This document shows positions 23,899 to 32,907 of a stretch of 64,000 bases of DNA, in pieces. This stretch comes from Gemmatimonas aurantiaca T-27. GTDB taxonomy: Bacteria > Gemmatimonadota > Gemmatimonadetes > Gemmatimonadales > Gemmatimonadaceae. A program made the translations under genes and the position numbers. The notes under the pieces were generated by a model, which ran no database searches, was not told where the DNA came from, and was given only the letters and a program-made list of their open reading frames with translations. The number at the start of each line of letters is the position of its first letter. Position 1 is the stretch's first letter. The stretch covers positions 3,603,646 to 3,667,645 of the forward strand of contig NC_012489.1 of the NCBI RefSeq assembly GCF_000010305.1. Direction: 5' to 3'.

Positions 23899-26502
23899 CT
23901 ACAGCGGTGCTTCGAGATAAAAATCCGACCGCCATCCCTTGAATGGATAGAGCCCGCGGGAGACATCAAATCGCAGGAGCCCGTCCAATAAGCCGAGTCC
24001 GATACCGGTGCCGCGCTGTGGCTGGATCTGCCCGAAGGTCTTCCGGCTACCGCTCCAGCCCACATCGAAGAACGCGACAGGCCGGACCGCGCCGCGACGC
24101 GTGCCCACTTCCGCGCGGGTGAACCAGTAGGCATCACCGCCTTGCGTACCCGGCAACTGCCCGCGCACGGTGCGTAGTCCGCCCACCATGTAGGTGCGCT
24201 GCGCTGGTACACGTCCGACCGAGCTGCCGATCGATCCGGTCACCGCTACGGCTACCGGTCCTGTCGGGCTCGAGATCGTGCTTTCGACGGAGCCTCGCCC
24301 GTACTCGAACGTGCCGGTGGCGGCTTCGGCCCGCATGATGCTGGTAAGCCGCAGCCCTCGTGGGCGTTCGACCAACAACCGGGTCAGCGTCATGTTCGCA
24401 CCGGCATAGGCTCCGGGTTCGGCGACCATGTTCTGGCGAAAGCGTCGATTGCCCAGTGCCCGGGCCAACGAAAAGGTGTTCACCACATCACTGTCGCCCG
24501 CCGTCCACTGGCGCTCGAGGAACAGGCCATACTCGACCGCTCCACGCCGTTGTTCACGCTGCTCACGCAGGGACACACCCATCGTGCGGTAGTAGAAGCC
24601 TTCGTCGCGCCCATAGAGAAACGCCGGCAGCGAAGGCCCCAGTGTGAGCGCCCCCGCCCATTCCGGATTCATGGCCGCCAATCGATGGTACGCCGTCGCG
24701 GTGACCGTGCGGGCACCGTTGCTACGCGAAAGTGCGAACTCACCGTTGGCGTGCAGATCGGCATGCCCGATGCGGCCCACTGCGCGTGCCGTGAAGCCCG
24801 CTCCCAGCGTCTGGGAAACCTCGACACCGGCAGAGAGTCCTTCCACACGATTGTAGCGCAGCAGATCCGACCCCAGTCGGATGCGCGGCATCTGAGGGGC
24901 CCATGGTGCCTGCAGCGACAACCCGAGCGCCTTCACCAACTCCGCTTGACTGCGCAGGTCGAAGAGGGATTCATCGCTGGCCGATTCCGGCGGCAACACA
25001 GGCGACGAACTCAGTTGTTTCATATCGCATGGCAACTGATAGGCAACGCGTACTGCGCCCTCGTAGCGATTTTCGATCCGCGTCCATGTGGTGTCATTGG
25101 CACACTGCCGCACCTTGGCGGCCCCATACACCGAGGCCTGCACGGAGTCACGCCGCTGGCGCGTGCGCTCATTGCCTGATCCGCCGGCACTCATCGTCAC
25201 GGTGGCATTGCTGCCACCCACATCGACGCCTGTGGTATCGGCCTTGGCGGAATCGCCCGAAGCGAACCGATTGCGCGCCGCCGGCAGCGCGGGCAGTGCG
25301 AAGTCGCCGTCCACCGATTCATACGTGAACTTCTCGTCGAGGCGGAACGGCACCCGCATGAACAGGAAGTCGGCGCTGGCGGTAGCGCTGTGCGCGCGTG
25401 GCAGCCAGAACTTCCCCTGATACAGCCCGTATTCCACGGTGATGGCATCCAGACGTGCCTTGGCCGGACGGAACGTGGCCGACACCCAGGCGGGAACATC
25501 GTCTTCGTCAGGATCGCGACGCTTTTCCGCTTCCGCACGACGCGTGCTGTCCTTCACGTAGATCTCGCGCGGCAAACGTGCCCGCAGCACGGAATCGCGC
25601 ACGGGGGCGAGCTCCTTGTCTTCCATGAGCTCGCGGGCTGTCTCTTCGCTGGCCACACTCCAGATATCGATCTCGGCGGCCATGCGATATGCCGCACGCA
25701 CCAACTGTCCGCCATCGCGATCGAACCAGAAGGAGCCGACAAACGTGCGCCATTCCGGCTTGCGCGCCGTGATCTTGAGTTCGCGCAGATGAATCACCCG
25801 ATCATTGGGCAGACGAATGTCCACCGAATCCCCGGTTTCATAGCGATACCAGCGTTCGGCGCCACGAGCCAGCGGGTGAATGATGTCGCGATCGTCCACT
25901 TCGGTCTTGGCCACGCCAAAGTCCGACGACGGGAACCAGAGCTGTTCGCGGCCGGGGAAGTAGGGAATGGTCACGGCCGAGACCATGTCACCGCGCACAT
26001 CGGAGGCCATGGGCACCGTGAGACGCGATCCCACCGGCTTCACCCAGACCCCCACATCACGGCGCCAGGAAATCTCGGCCACGTTGTCACCGCGGAAGAG
26101 CAGCTTCTCGAGGCCCAGCTTGCGGGCGCCCATGCTCACCGACATGCGCTGGGTGGTGGTGGCCCGGTACGACTTGAGCGCGCTGTCCTGTACTTCCCGC
26201 GCCTGGCGAGCCCGGACCAGAATGGCGCGCGCCTCCGGGGTCGCAAAAGCCGTCGTGGACGCCGCATCGGTCAGGGCCGCTCGGGTGCTGCTGTCGCCCC
26301 GCTGCACCCGCCGGCTGATGGAACGGGCGTCGCGGGCAGCCTCCCGCACCGCCTCGCGCTGTTCCCGGGTCAGGGAATCGGCAGAGGGCCGCCGCACGCT
26401 GTCCCGCTGCGCGCGCGTACCGCTGCGCTGCTGGGCTTCGATCGGGCGCGCCGGAAGCCCCAGGAGGGCCAGCGACAACAGGGAGACGACGTATGGGCGC
26501 AT
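23899..26502 (-). CDS. Outer-membrane protein with Omp85/surface-antigen-like C-terminal barrel
   Basis: An 867-residue exported protein. The chosen start (26502, MRPYVVSLLSLALLGLPARP) gives a signal peptide ending around IEAQQ. Residues about 30-430 contain a soluble domain with a lipoprotein-carrier-like section (GDNVAEISWRRDVGVWVKPV and a later DRDGGQLVRAAYRM), reminiscent of DUF5686-type proteins. The C-terminal half is an alternating beta-strand barrel with YMVGGLRTVRGQLPG and a final ...GLYPFKGWRSDFYLEAPL strand, like the Omp85/TpsB/surface-antigen barrels. No POTRA repeats are obvious. It is expected in the outer membrane; its export or sensing job is unknown. Divergent from the M20 peptidase operon. 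Confidence 0.7.
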   Translation of the reverse strand: MRPYVVSLLSLALLGLPARPIEAQQRSGTRAQRDSVRRPSADSLTREQREAVREAARDARSISRRVQRGDSSTRAALTDAASTTAFATPEARAILVRARQAREVQDSALKSYRATTTQRMSVSMGARKLGLEKLLFRGDNVAEISWRRDVGVWVKPVGSRLTVPMASDVRGDMVSAVTIPYFPGREQLWFPSSDFGVAKTEVDDRDIIHPLARGAERWYRYETGDSVDIRLPNDRVIHLRELKITARKPEWRTFVGSFWFDRDGGQLVRAAYRMAAEIDIWSVASEETARELMEDKELAPVRDSVLRARLPREIYVKDSTRRAEAEKRRDPDEDDVPAWVSATFRPAKARLDAITVEYGLYQGKFWLPRAHSATASADFLFMRVPFRLDEKFTYESVDGDFALPALPAARNRFASGDSAKADTTGVDVGGSNATVTMSAGGSGNERTRQRRDSVQASVYGAAKVRQCANDTTWTRIENRYEGAVRVAYQLPCDMKQLSSSPVLPPESASDESLFDLRSQAELVKALGLSLQAPWAPQMPRIRLGSDLLRYNRVEGLSAGVEVSQTLGAGFTARAVGRIGHADLHANGEFALSRSNGARTVTATAYHRLAAMNPEWAGALTLGPSLPAFLYGRDEGFYYRTMGVSLREQREQRRGAVEYGLFLERQWTAGDSDVVNTFSLARALGNRRFRQNMVAEPGAYAGANMTLTRLLVERPRGLRLTSIMRAEAATGTFEYGRGSVESTISSPTGPVAVAVTGSIGSSVGRVPAQRTYMVGGLRTVRGQLPGTQGGDAYWFTRAEVGTRRGAVRPVAFFDVGWSGSRKTFGQIQPQRGTGIGLGLLDGLLRFDVSRGLYPFKGWRSDFYLEAPL

Positions 26503-26660
26503 GCAGGGGACGGCAGGCGGAAATGCAAAAGGGCCACGAGCAATAGCAGAAGCCCGTACGCGAGGCCAACACGAGCGGTTTCTCTTCACGAAACGTAACT
26601 TCGGTCAGTTCGACCCCGGCTATGCCCCACGCCGTTGGCTCACGTTTCAGGAGATTTCGC

Positions 26661-28382
26661 GTGCCCTTCCTCCCGCATCTGTTCCGTTCGACCCGCCGGA
26701 ACAGCGCCCCCATGGTGTTCAAAGCGGTAGCGCTCAACGCTATCGCACTGGCGTCAGTGCCCCTGCTCACCAACCACGTCGGCGCTCAGCAGCCGACCAC
26801 GCCGCCCGCCGCCTCGGTCGCATCCACCGACCCCCGCGTCGAGAAGTTGAAGGCGGAGGCGCTGCAGATGGTCGAAGGCCGCTCGAAGCAGGTCCAGGAG
26901 ATCGTGGACATGCTGTTCTCGTTCCAGGAGCTCGGTTTCCAGGAGTTCGAGACGCAGAAGTACATCACCACCCTGCTCCAGAAGGAAGGCTTCACGGTGG
27001 AGAAGGGGGTGGCAGGTATCCCCAGCTCCTGGACGGCCAAGTGGAGCTATGGCACGGGCAAGCCGGAAATCTCCCTCGGCTCCGACGTGGACGGCATCCC
27101 GCAGGCCAGCAGCAAGCCCGGCGTGGGCTACCGTGACCCGATGATCCAGGGCGGCCCGGGCCACGGTGAAGGGCACAACTCCGGCCAAGCCGTGAACATC
27201 GTCGCGGCCATTGTGGTGAAGCAGCTCATGCAGCGTGACAAGATCAACGGCACGATTCTGCTGTGGCCTGGCATCGCGGAAGAGCAGATGGCCGGCAAGG
27301 CGTTCCTCGTGCGCGCTGGCATCTTCAAGAACACCGACGTCACGCTGTTCACACACGTCGGCAACGACCTCGGCGTGTCATGGGGTGCCAGCGGCTCGAG
27401 CGCGCTCATCTCGGCCGAGTTCAAGTTCCGCGGCGAGAGCGCGCATGCGGCCGGCGCACCGTGGCGCGGAAAGAGCGCGCTGGACGCCGTGATGCTCATG
27501 GCGCAGGGGTGGGAGTTCCGCCGCGAGCACATCCGTCTGCAGCAGCGCTCGCACTATGTGATTCGCGATGGCGGTGACCAGCCGAACGTGGTGCCGAGCA
27601 CGGCGAGCATCTGGTTCTACTTCCGTGAGCAGGACTATCCGCGCACGATGGAACTGTTCGAGATCGGCAAGCGTGTCGCGGCCGGTGCGGCCATGATGAC
27701 GGATACGCAGCTCGATACGGTGAACATTCTGGGCAGCGGCTGGTCGGCGCACTTCAGCAAGCCGATCGCCGAAGCGATGCATCAGAACGTGGTGAAGGTG
27801 GGCATGCCCAAGTGGGACGACAAGGACCAGGCGCTGGCCAAGGGTCTGCAGAAGGAGCTGGGCTCGCCCGACTTCGGCCTCTCCGAGCAGGTGAACAAGG
27901 AGCTTCGTGGTGCGGCGACGCCGCAGAACTGGACCGGCGGTGGTTCCGATGACATCGGTGACGTGGCGTGGAACATGCCCACGATCACGCTACGGTATCC
28001 GTCGAACATTCCGGGGCTGCCGGGACACAACTGGGCCAACGCGATTGCCATGGCCACACCGATCGCGCACAAGGGTGCCGTGGCCGGAGCCAAAGTGCAG
28101 GCCCTCACCATGCTCGACATCTTCATGACGCCGAAGGTGGTGACGGACGCGTGGGACTATTTCAACAACGTCCAGACGAAGGACACGAAGTACAAGCCCT
28201 TCATCCGGCCGTTCGATCAGCCACCCACGTACCTCAACGCCGACATCATGGCGCGTTTCCGTGAGCAGCAGCGGAAGTTCTACTACGATCCGACCAAGTT
28301 CAAATCCTATCTCGAGCAGCTCGGCATCGAGTATCCCACAGTACGCGCGGCGGAGACCAAGCCGCGCGGCGACAACAACTGA
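26661..28382 (+). CDS. Exported M20-family amidohydrolase, AbgB-like
   Basis: A 573-residue zinc amidohydrolase close to the p-aminobenzoyl-glutamate hydrolase subunit B group. I start at GTG 26661 because AGGAG at 26649-26653 lies seven bases upstream and the product then carries a signal peptide (Arg-rich n-region, VFKAVALNAIALASVPLL, then VGAQQ). Likely metal ligands are in GSDVDGIPQ, GHGEGHNSGQ and IAEEQMAG; the Asn-for-Asp/Cys context in GHNSGQ resembles AbgB rather than classical M20. It should cut an amide bond of an acylated amino acid or dipeptide-like compound outside the cytoplasm. The next gene starts 7 bases after its stop, so the two amidohydrolases are translated together. Confidence 0.88.
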   Translation: MPFLPHLFRSTRRNSAPMVFKAVALNAIALASVPLLTNHVGAQQPTTPPAASVASTDPRVEKLKAEALQMVEGRSKQVQEIVDMLFSFQELGFQEFETQKYITTLLQKEGFTVEKGVAGIPSSWTAKWSYGTGKPEISLGSDVDGIPQASSKPGVGYRDPMIQGGPGHGEGHNSGQAVNIVAAIVVKQLMQRDKINGTILLWPGIAEEQMAGKAFLVRAGIFKNTDVTLFTHVGNDLGVSWGASGSSALISAEFKFRGESAHAAGAPWRGKSALDAVMLMAQGWEFRREHIRLQQRSHYVIRDGGDQPNVVPSTASIWFYFREQDYPRTMELFEIGKRVAAGAAMMTDTQLDTVNILGSGWSAHFSKPIAEAMHQNVVKVGMPKWDDKDQALAKGLQKELGSPDFGLSEQVNKELRGAATPQNWTGGGSDDIGDVAWNMPTITLRYPSNIPGLPGHNWANAIAMATPIAHKGAVAGAKVQALTMLDIFMTPKVVTDAWDYFNNVQTKDTKYKPFIRPFDQPPTYLNADIMARFREQQRKFYYDPTKFKSYLEQLGIEYPTVRAAETKPRGDNN

Positions 28383-28389
28383 GCGCCTC

Positions 28390-29730
28390 GTGTTCCGACG
28401 TCATTCTTTCCTGAGCTTCGCGACGGCCGCTGCGCTGGTTACAACGGCCGTCGCTCCGCGCCTTGCCGCCCAGGCTGCGCCGTTCGATCCTGCCCTCGCG
28501 GCGGAGATCGACAAGCGCACCGCCGCCATCGCCGACAAGATCACGGCGTGGCGTCATGACATTCACCAGCACCCTGAACTCGGCTACCAGGAAAAGCGCA
28601 CGGCGGCGCTGGTTGCGGCGCATCTGCGTGCGCTGGGACTCGAGGTCCAGGAGAATGTGGGTGGCATTCCCGGTGTGATCGGCACCCTGAAAGGCGCCAA
28701 GCCGGGCCCCACGGTGGCCTTGCGCGCCGATATGGATGCGCTGCCGGTCACGGAGCTGGTGGACCTGCCGTTCAAGAGTACGGTGCGCACGGTCTACAAC
28801 GGCGTGGAGACGGGTGTGATGCACGCCTGTGGCCACGACATGCACACGGCGATGCTCATGGGGACCGCCGAAGTCCTCGCGGGCATGAAGAGCCGCATCC
28901 CGGGCACGGTGAAGTTTTTCTTCCAGCCTGCCGAAGAAGTGCCACCCAACGGCGGCGCGCTCGCCATGATCAACGCCGGCGCGATGACGGGCGTGGATGG
29001 CGTGTTTGGCCTGCACGTCGGACCTGGCCCGAGCGGTACTCTGTCGTATCGCAGCGGCTCCATCACCGCTGCGGCAGATAGCTGGAAGATCATCGTGCGC
29101 GGCCGTCAGGGACACGGTGCGATGCCGGCCAACGCCGTGGATCCGATCGTGGCGAGCGCGGAAATCGTGTCGGCACTGCAGACGATTGTCTCTCGCTCAG
29201 TAGACCTGACGTCCGGACCGGCGGTGGTGACCGTGGGCGCGATTCATGGCGGTCTGCGTGAAAACATCATCCCGGATTCCGTGTGGATGATCGGCACCAT
29301 TCGCACGTTCGATCCCAAGTCGCGTCAGGTGATCGCGGATCGCCTGAAGCTGATCGCGACCAAGATCGCCGAAGCGCATGGCGCCAAGGCAGAAGTGCAC
29401 GTGGAGCTGGGCTACAGCAGCACGCTCAACAACGTGGCCATGGTGAGCCGCTTCTCTCCCGCGCTCAAGCGCGTGGCGGGCAGCAAAGGAGCCTTCGAAT
29501 CGAAGAGCCCGAGCATGGCAGGTGAAGATTTCTCCCGTTTCGCCGACAAGGCGCCGGGCTTTTTCTTCAATCTCTCCGTGACTCCGCCGAACGTGGACCT
29601 GTTCAACGTGGCCGGCAATCACTCGCCGCTGTTCCAGGGTGATGATGCCGCGCTGCCCGTGGGGACACGCGCGATGGCCAATGTGGCGCTCGAGTTCCTG
29701 GTGAGCGGCGGGATTCCGAAGACGCCGTAA
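28390..29730 (+). CDS. Exported M20-family amidohydrolase (N-acyl amino acid/hippurate hydrolase-like)
   Basis: A 446-residue zinc hydrolase. I start it at GTG 28390 (then FRRHSFLSFATAAAL), seven bases after the preceding stop; this gives a clean signal peptide ending ...RLAAQAA. The family motifs are all present: WRHDIHQHPELGYQE, RADMDALPVTEL, HACGHDMHTAMLMG, PAEEVPPNGGA and, near the C terminus, SMAGEDFSRF. Members remove acyl groups from N-acyl amino acids or open related amides. It is paired with the AbgB-like gene, suggesting sequential use of modified peptides or acyl amino acids in the periplasm. Confidence 0.92.
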   Translation: MFRRHSFLSFATAAALVTTAVAPRLAAQAAPFDPALAAEIDKRTAAIADKITAWRHDIHQHPELGYQEKRTAALVAAHLRALGLEVQENVGGIPGVIGTLKGAKPGPTVALRADMDALPVTELVDLPFKSTVRTVYNGVETGVMHACGHDMHTAMLMGTAEVLAGMKSRIPGTVKFFFQPAEEVPPNGGALAMINAGAMTGVDGVFGLHVGPGPSGTLSYRSGSITAAADSWKIIVRGRQGHGAMPANAVDPIVASAEIVSALQTIVSRSVDLTSGPAVVTVGAIHGGLRENIIPDSVWMIGTIRTFDPKSRQVIADRLKLIATKIAEAHGAKAEVHVELGYSSTLNNVAMVSRFSPALKRVAGSKGAFESKSPSMAGEDFSRFADKAPGFFFNLSVTPPNVDLFNVAGNHSPLFQGDDAALPVGTRAMANVALEFLVSGGIPKTP

Positions 29731-29812
29731 CTGGGAAGGGAAGCGGGAAGGGAAACTGCAAGGGAAACGACCTGGGCGCCCTGCGGGCCCGAAAGCCGCG
29801 GGACTGCAAAGG

Positions 29813-29880
29813 AAAAAAGCAGGATGGTTTCGGTGATGTGCACGGACTTGTCCGTACAATCGAGACCACCCTGCCTTTTT
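29813..29880. terminator. Bidirectional terminator between M20 and aminotransferase genes
   Basis: An A tract (29813-29818) and a T tract (29876-29880) flank an imperfect stem, GCAGGATGGTTTCG (29819-29832) with CGAGACCACCCTGC (29861-29874), 12 of 14 pairs. Inside, ACGGAC-TT-GTCCGT makes a second perfect hairpin. Genes converge on this site, so it can act on both transcripts. Confidence 0.8.
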
Positions 29881-29960
29881 CATTTTTGTGTCATGCTGTT
29901 TTCGCCGCCGCAGGCGGCCCGGCAGGCAACCCTTACATCCCTTCCAATTCCCTTGCGCGC

Positions 29961-31286
29961 CTACGCCCGCGCCACGATGGTCTTGATGGCCGCAGCAAGT
30001 TTGTCGGCGTCGGCCGGCGTGTTGTAGAGCGTTGGTGTCACGCGCACGCAGTCGCCCTTGGCGATGCCGGTGCGCTGGAACGTGAACACGCCGAATTCGT
30101 CGAGCAGCGTTTTGGCGATGGCATTGTTGGCCTCGCGCGTGCCCTTGCCATTCAGGCGGAACGCCGTGATCGCGCCGGTGAGCGGCGTGTCGTCGGGTGT
30201 GAGCACGTCCACCCCCTTCACATTGCGCACAGCTTTTGCCCAGCGATCGCGCAGGTAGCGCAGCCGCGCCGCCTTCTGCGGGATACCAATCGACTGCTGG
30301 AAGTCGATGGCATCAGGGATCGTCATCACGGTGGCGAAGTTCACAGTACCGGTGTGCAGGCGGCTGTCGATACGATCGGCCGGCGCGCTTTCGTCGGCAT
30401 GGGCCCGATCGATGGCCCCGAGCTTTCCCTCACGGATATACATCGCGCCCGCGCCCACCGGCGCACCGATCCACTTGTGCAGATTGAGGCCGATGAAGTC
30501 GGCCCCGACCTCGTCCACCGTGAGTGGCACCTGTCCGAACGAGTGGGCCGCGTCGACCACCACATCCACACCACGGCTGCGCGCGAGCGCTGCCACATCC
30601 TTCACCGGCAGCAACAGCCCCGTCTTGTTGTTGCAGTGCGTGAGCAACAGCAACTTGGTGCGCGGATTCGCATCGAGAGCCTTGGTGTAGGCCTCGATGA
30701 TATTCGCGTGCGTCGCCGGCTCAGGAATATCGAAGCGGGCCACCTTGGCCCCACGCCGCTCGGCGAGCCCATTCATGGCCCACTGCATGGCGTTGTAATC
30801 GAGATCGGCGTACATGACCGTGTCGCCCGGACCAACCTTGTTGTACTGGCTGATCAGCGCCTGCAACGCCTCGGTGGCGCCGCGTGACAGTGCGATCTCC
30901 GTGGGCTTGGCACCCACGAACTGCGCCACCCGATCACGCGCATTGCGCATGAGGGGCGGGAATTCGCGACGGGCGAAGTACGAGTTCTCGCGGTTCATCC
31001 GGTCGATGTGCTCGTGATACTTCGCCAGCACCGGCTGTGACATGAGGCCCCAGTATCCGGCTTCCATGTTCGTGACCGCATCGGTCACCCGATACTGATC
31101 CGCCACCTTCTTCCAGTAGGCCTCGTCCTGCGCCACCACATCCAACGCACCGGTGTGCGGCGAAAGCGGTTGGGCCGTGGCGTCCGGGAATGCAGGGGCC
31201 GCCGCCATCGTGGCGGGAGCCATCAGGGAGGCGGCACCAAGGACCGCCGAGTCGCGCAAAAATTCGCGCCGGGAAGAGCCAGTCAT
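29961..31286 (-). CDS. Tat-exported class V aminotransferase (isopenicillin-N-epimerase-like)
   Basis: A 441-residue PLP enzyme. ATG 31286 is chosen because it begins MTGSSRREFLRDSAVLGAAS, a twin-arginine (Tat) signal peptide with SRREFL, so the enzyme is folded with its cofactor before export. The body has the class V fold with LSRGATEALQALI, the cofactor-region Asp in VDVVVDAAHSFGQ and the Schiff-base Lys in IGLNLHKWIGAP. Relatives include cysteine desulfurases and isopenicillin N epimerase; exported versions of this group have no settled substrate. It is convergent with the M20 pair and divergent from the PLP decarboxylase (110-base gap). Confidence 0.88.
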   Translation of the reverse strand: MTGSSRREFLRDSAVLGAASLMAPATMAAAPAFPDATAQPLSPHTGALDVVAQDEAYWKKVADQYRVTDAVTNMEAGYWGLMSQPVLAKYHEHIDRMNRENSYFARREFPPLMRNARDRVAQFVGAKPTEIALSRGATEALQALISQYNKVGPGDTVMYADLDYNAMQWAMNGLAERRGAKVARFDIPEPATHANIIEAYTKALDANPRTKLLLLTHCNNKTGLLLPVKDVAALARSRGVDVVVDAAHSFGQVPLTVDEVGADFIGLNLHKWIGAPVGAGAMYIREGKLGAIDRAHADESAPADRIDSRLHTGTVNFATVMTIPDAIDFQQSIGIPQKAARLRYLRDRWAKAVRNVKGVDVLTPDDTPLTGAITAFRLNGKGTREANNAIAKTLLDEFGVFTFQRTGIAKGDCVRVTPTLYNTPADADKLAAAIKTIVARA

Positions 31287-31395
31287 GCCTGACGCTACGG
31301 GAACCGTGCGTCCTCCGCAACGGCGCACACCGATTCGTGCAGGACCGTGACCGGAACGGCGCCGGTCCCCATACTGGCCGGATTCCGGTACGCTG

Positions 31396-32895
31396 ATGAG
31401 CTTCACAGGCATGACTGATCGCTCGTCCGCCCCGCACCGCGGCGACTCGCCCATTGGCGACGTCCCGGCCGCCGAATTCCGCGCCGCCGCCCACGCGGCC
31501 GTCGACTGGATTGCCGACTATCTCGAAAATCCGGCCGCACACCCGGTGCGCAGCCGCGTGCGTCCTGGCGATGTGCGCAGCGCCCTGCCCGCCTCGCCGC
31601 CGACACATGGTGAGCCGCTGGACGCGATGCTGCGTGATTTCCACGCCACGATCCTGCCCGGTATCACCCATTGGAATCACCCGGGCTTCTTCGCGTACTT
31701 TGCCAACTCCGGATCGTACCCCGGCATTCTCGGTGAGCTGCTCACGGCAGGGCTCAACGTCAACGGCATGCTCTGGATCACCAGCCCTGCCGTCACCGAA
31801 CTGGAAGAACTCACGCTCGACTGGCTGCGTCAGTTGCTCGGGTTGGCCGAAGGGTGGACCGGTCAGATCACCGACACGGCGAGTGTCAGCACCTTCTACG
31901 CACTGGCTGCAGCCCGCGAGCGCGCCGGTCTCGATGTGCGCACGCAAGGCCTCGCTGGCCGTACGGACATGCCGCGCCTGCGGGTGTACTGCAGCGAGCA
32001 CGCCCACTCATCCATCGACAAGGCCGTCATGGCACTGGGACTGGGCCATGAGAACTGCGTGAAGGTCGCGGTGGATGAACAGTTTCGCATGCGCCCTGAT
32101 GCGCTCGAGGCAGCGCTCGCAGCGGATGTGGCGGCGGGTTACCGACCCATCGCCGTGGTGCCCTGCGTGGGCACCACCAGCATCACCAGCATCGACCCGG
32201 TCCCCGCCGTGGTGCGCATTGCGCGGCAGTACAACTGCTGGGTGCATGTGGATGCGGCGTACGGCGGGGTGGCCGCCATTGTGCCGGAGCTCCGCTACCT
32301 GCTCGATGGTGTGGACGGCGCCGACTCGATGGTGGTGAATCCGCACAAGTGGCTGTTCACCCCCATGGACTGCTCAGTGCTGTTCACGCGCGACCCCGCC
32401 ACGCTGCGTCAGGCGTTTGCGCTGTTGCCGGAATACCTCGTCACCCGCACGCCCGACGCCACCACCAACCTGATGGACTACGGCATCCAACTCGGCCGGC
32501 GCTTCCGCGCGCTCAAGCTGTGGATGATCATGCGGGCGTACGGTGCCGAAGGACTGGCCGAACGCATCCGGCATCACTGTGAACTGGCACGCGACTTTGC
32601 CGGCATGGTGCATTTCGAAGGGGGCTGGGAAATCACGGCCCCGGTCACGCTGTCCCTGGTCTGCTTCCGTCATGTCCCGGCCGGCGCCGATGAGGCAACC
32701 ATTGCCACAGTGAACGCCGCGATCATGGAACGGGTGAATGCGCGGGGCCACGTGTACCTCTCCCACACCAAGCTCGATGGCCGCTACACGCTGCGCCTGG
32801 CCATCGGCAATATCCGCACCGATCGCGAACACGTGGAACTGGCATGGCGCGAATTGCGCGACGCCGCAGCCGTGGTCGGAAACGCTGCCTCTTGA
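31396..32895 (+). CDS. Group II PLP-dependent amino acid decarboxylase
   Basis: A 499-residue decarboxylase of the aromatic-L-amino-acid/tyrosine/glutamate decarboxylase superfamily. Signatures: HWNHPGFFAYFANSGSYPGI, GMLWITSPAVTELE, HVDAAYGGVAAIVPEL (Asp binding the PLP nitrogen) and VNPHKWLFTPMDCSVLF with the Schiff-base Lys. The sequence is closest in feel to aromatic-L-amino-acid decarboxylases (NHPxFFxYF), which make tryptamine, tyramine or phenethylamine, but substrate choice cannot be read directly. A second possible start is MTDRSS five codons on. No transporter for the amine product is adjacent. Confidence 0.9.
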   Translation: MSFTGMTDRSSAPHRGDSPIGDVPAAEFRAAAHAAVDWIADYLENPAAHPVRSRVRPGDVRSALPASPPTHGEPLDAMLRDFHATILPGITHWNHPGFFAYFANSGSYPGILGELLTAGLNVNGMLWITSPAVTELEELTLDWLRQLLGLAEGWTGQITDTASVSTFYALAAARERAGLDVRTQGLAGRTDMPRLRVYCSEHAHSSIDKAVMALGLGHENCVKVAVDEQFRMRPDALEAALAADVAAGYRPIAVVPCVGTTSITSIDPVPAVVRIARQYNCWVHVDAAYGGVAAIVPELRYLLDGVDGADSMVVNPHKWLFTPMDCSVLFTRDPATLRQAFALLPEYLVTRTPDATTNLMDYGIQLGRRFRALKLWMIMRAYGAEGLAERIRHHCELARDFAGMVHFEGGWEITAPVTLSLVCFRHVPAGADEATIATVNAAIMERVNARGHVYLSHTKLDGRYTLRLAIGNIRTDREHVELAWRELRDAAAVVGNAAS

Positions 32896-32907
32896 ACGAG
32901 CGAACTC

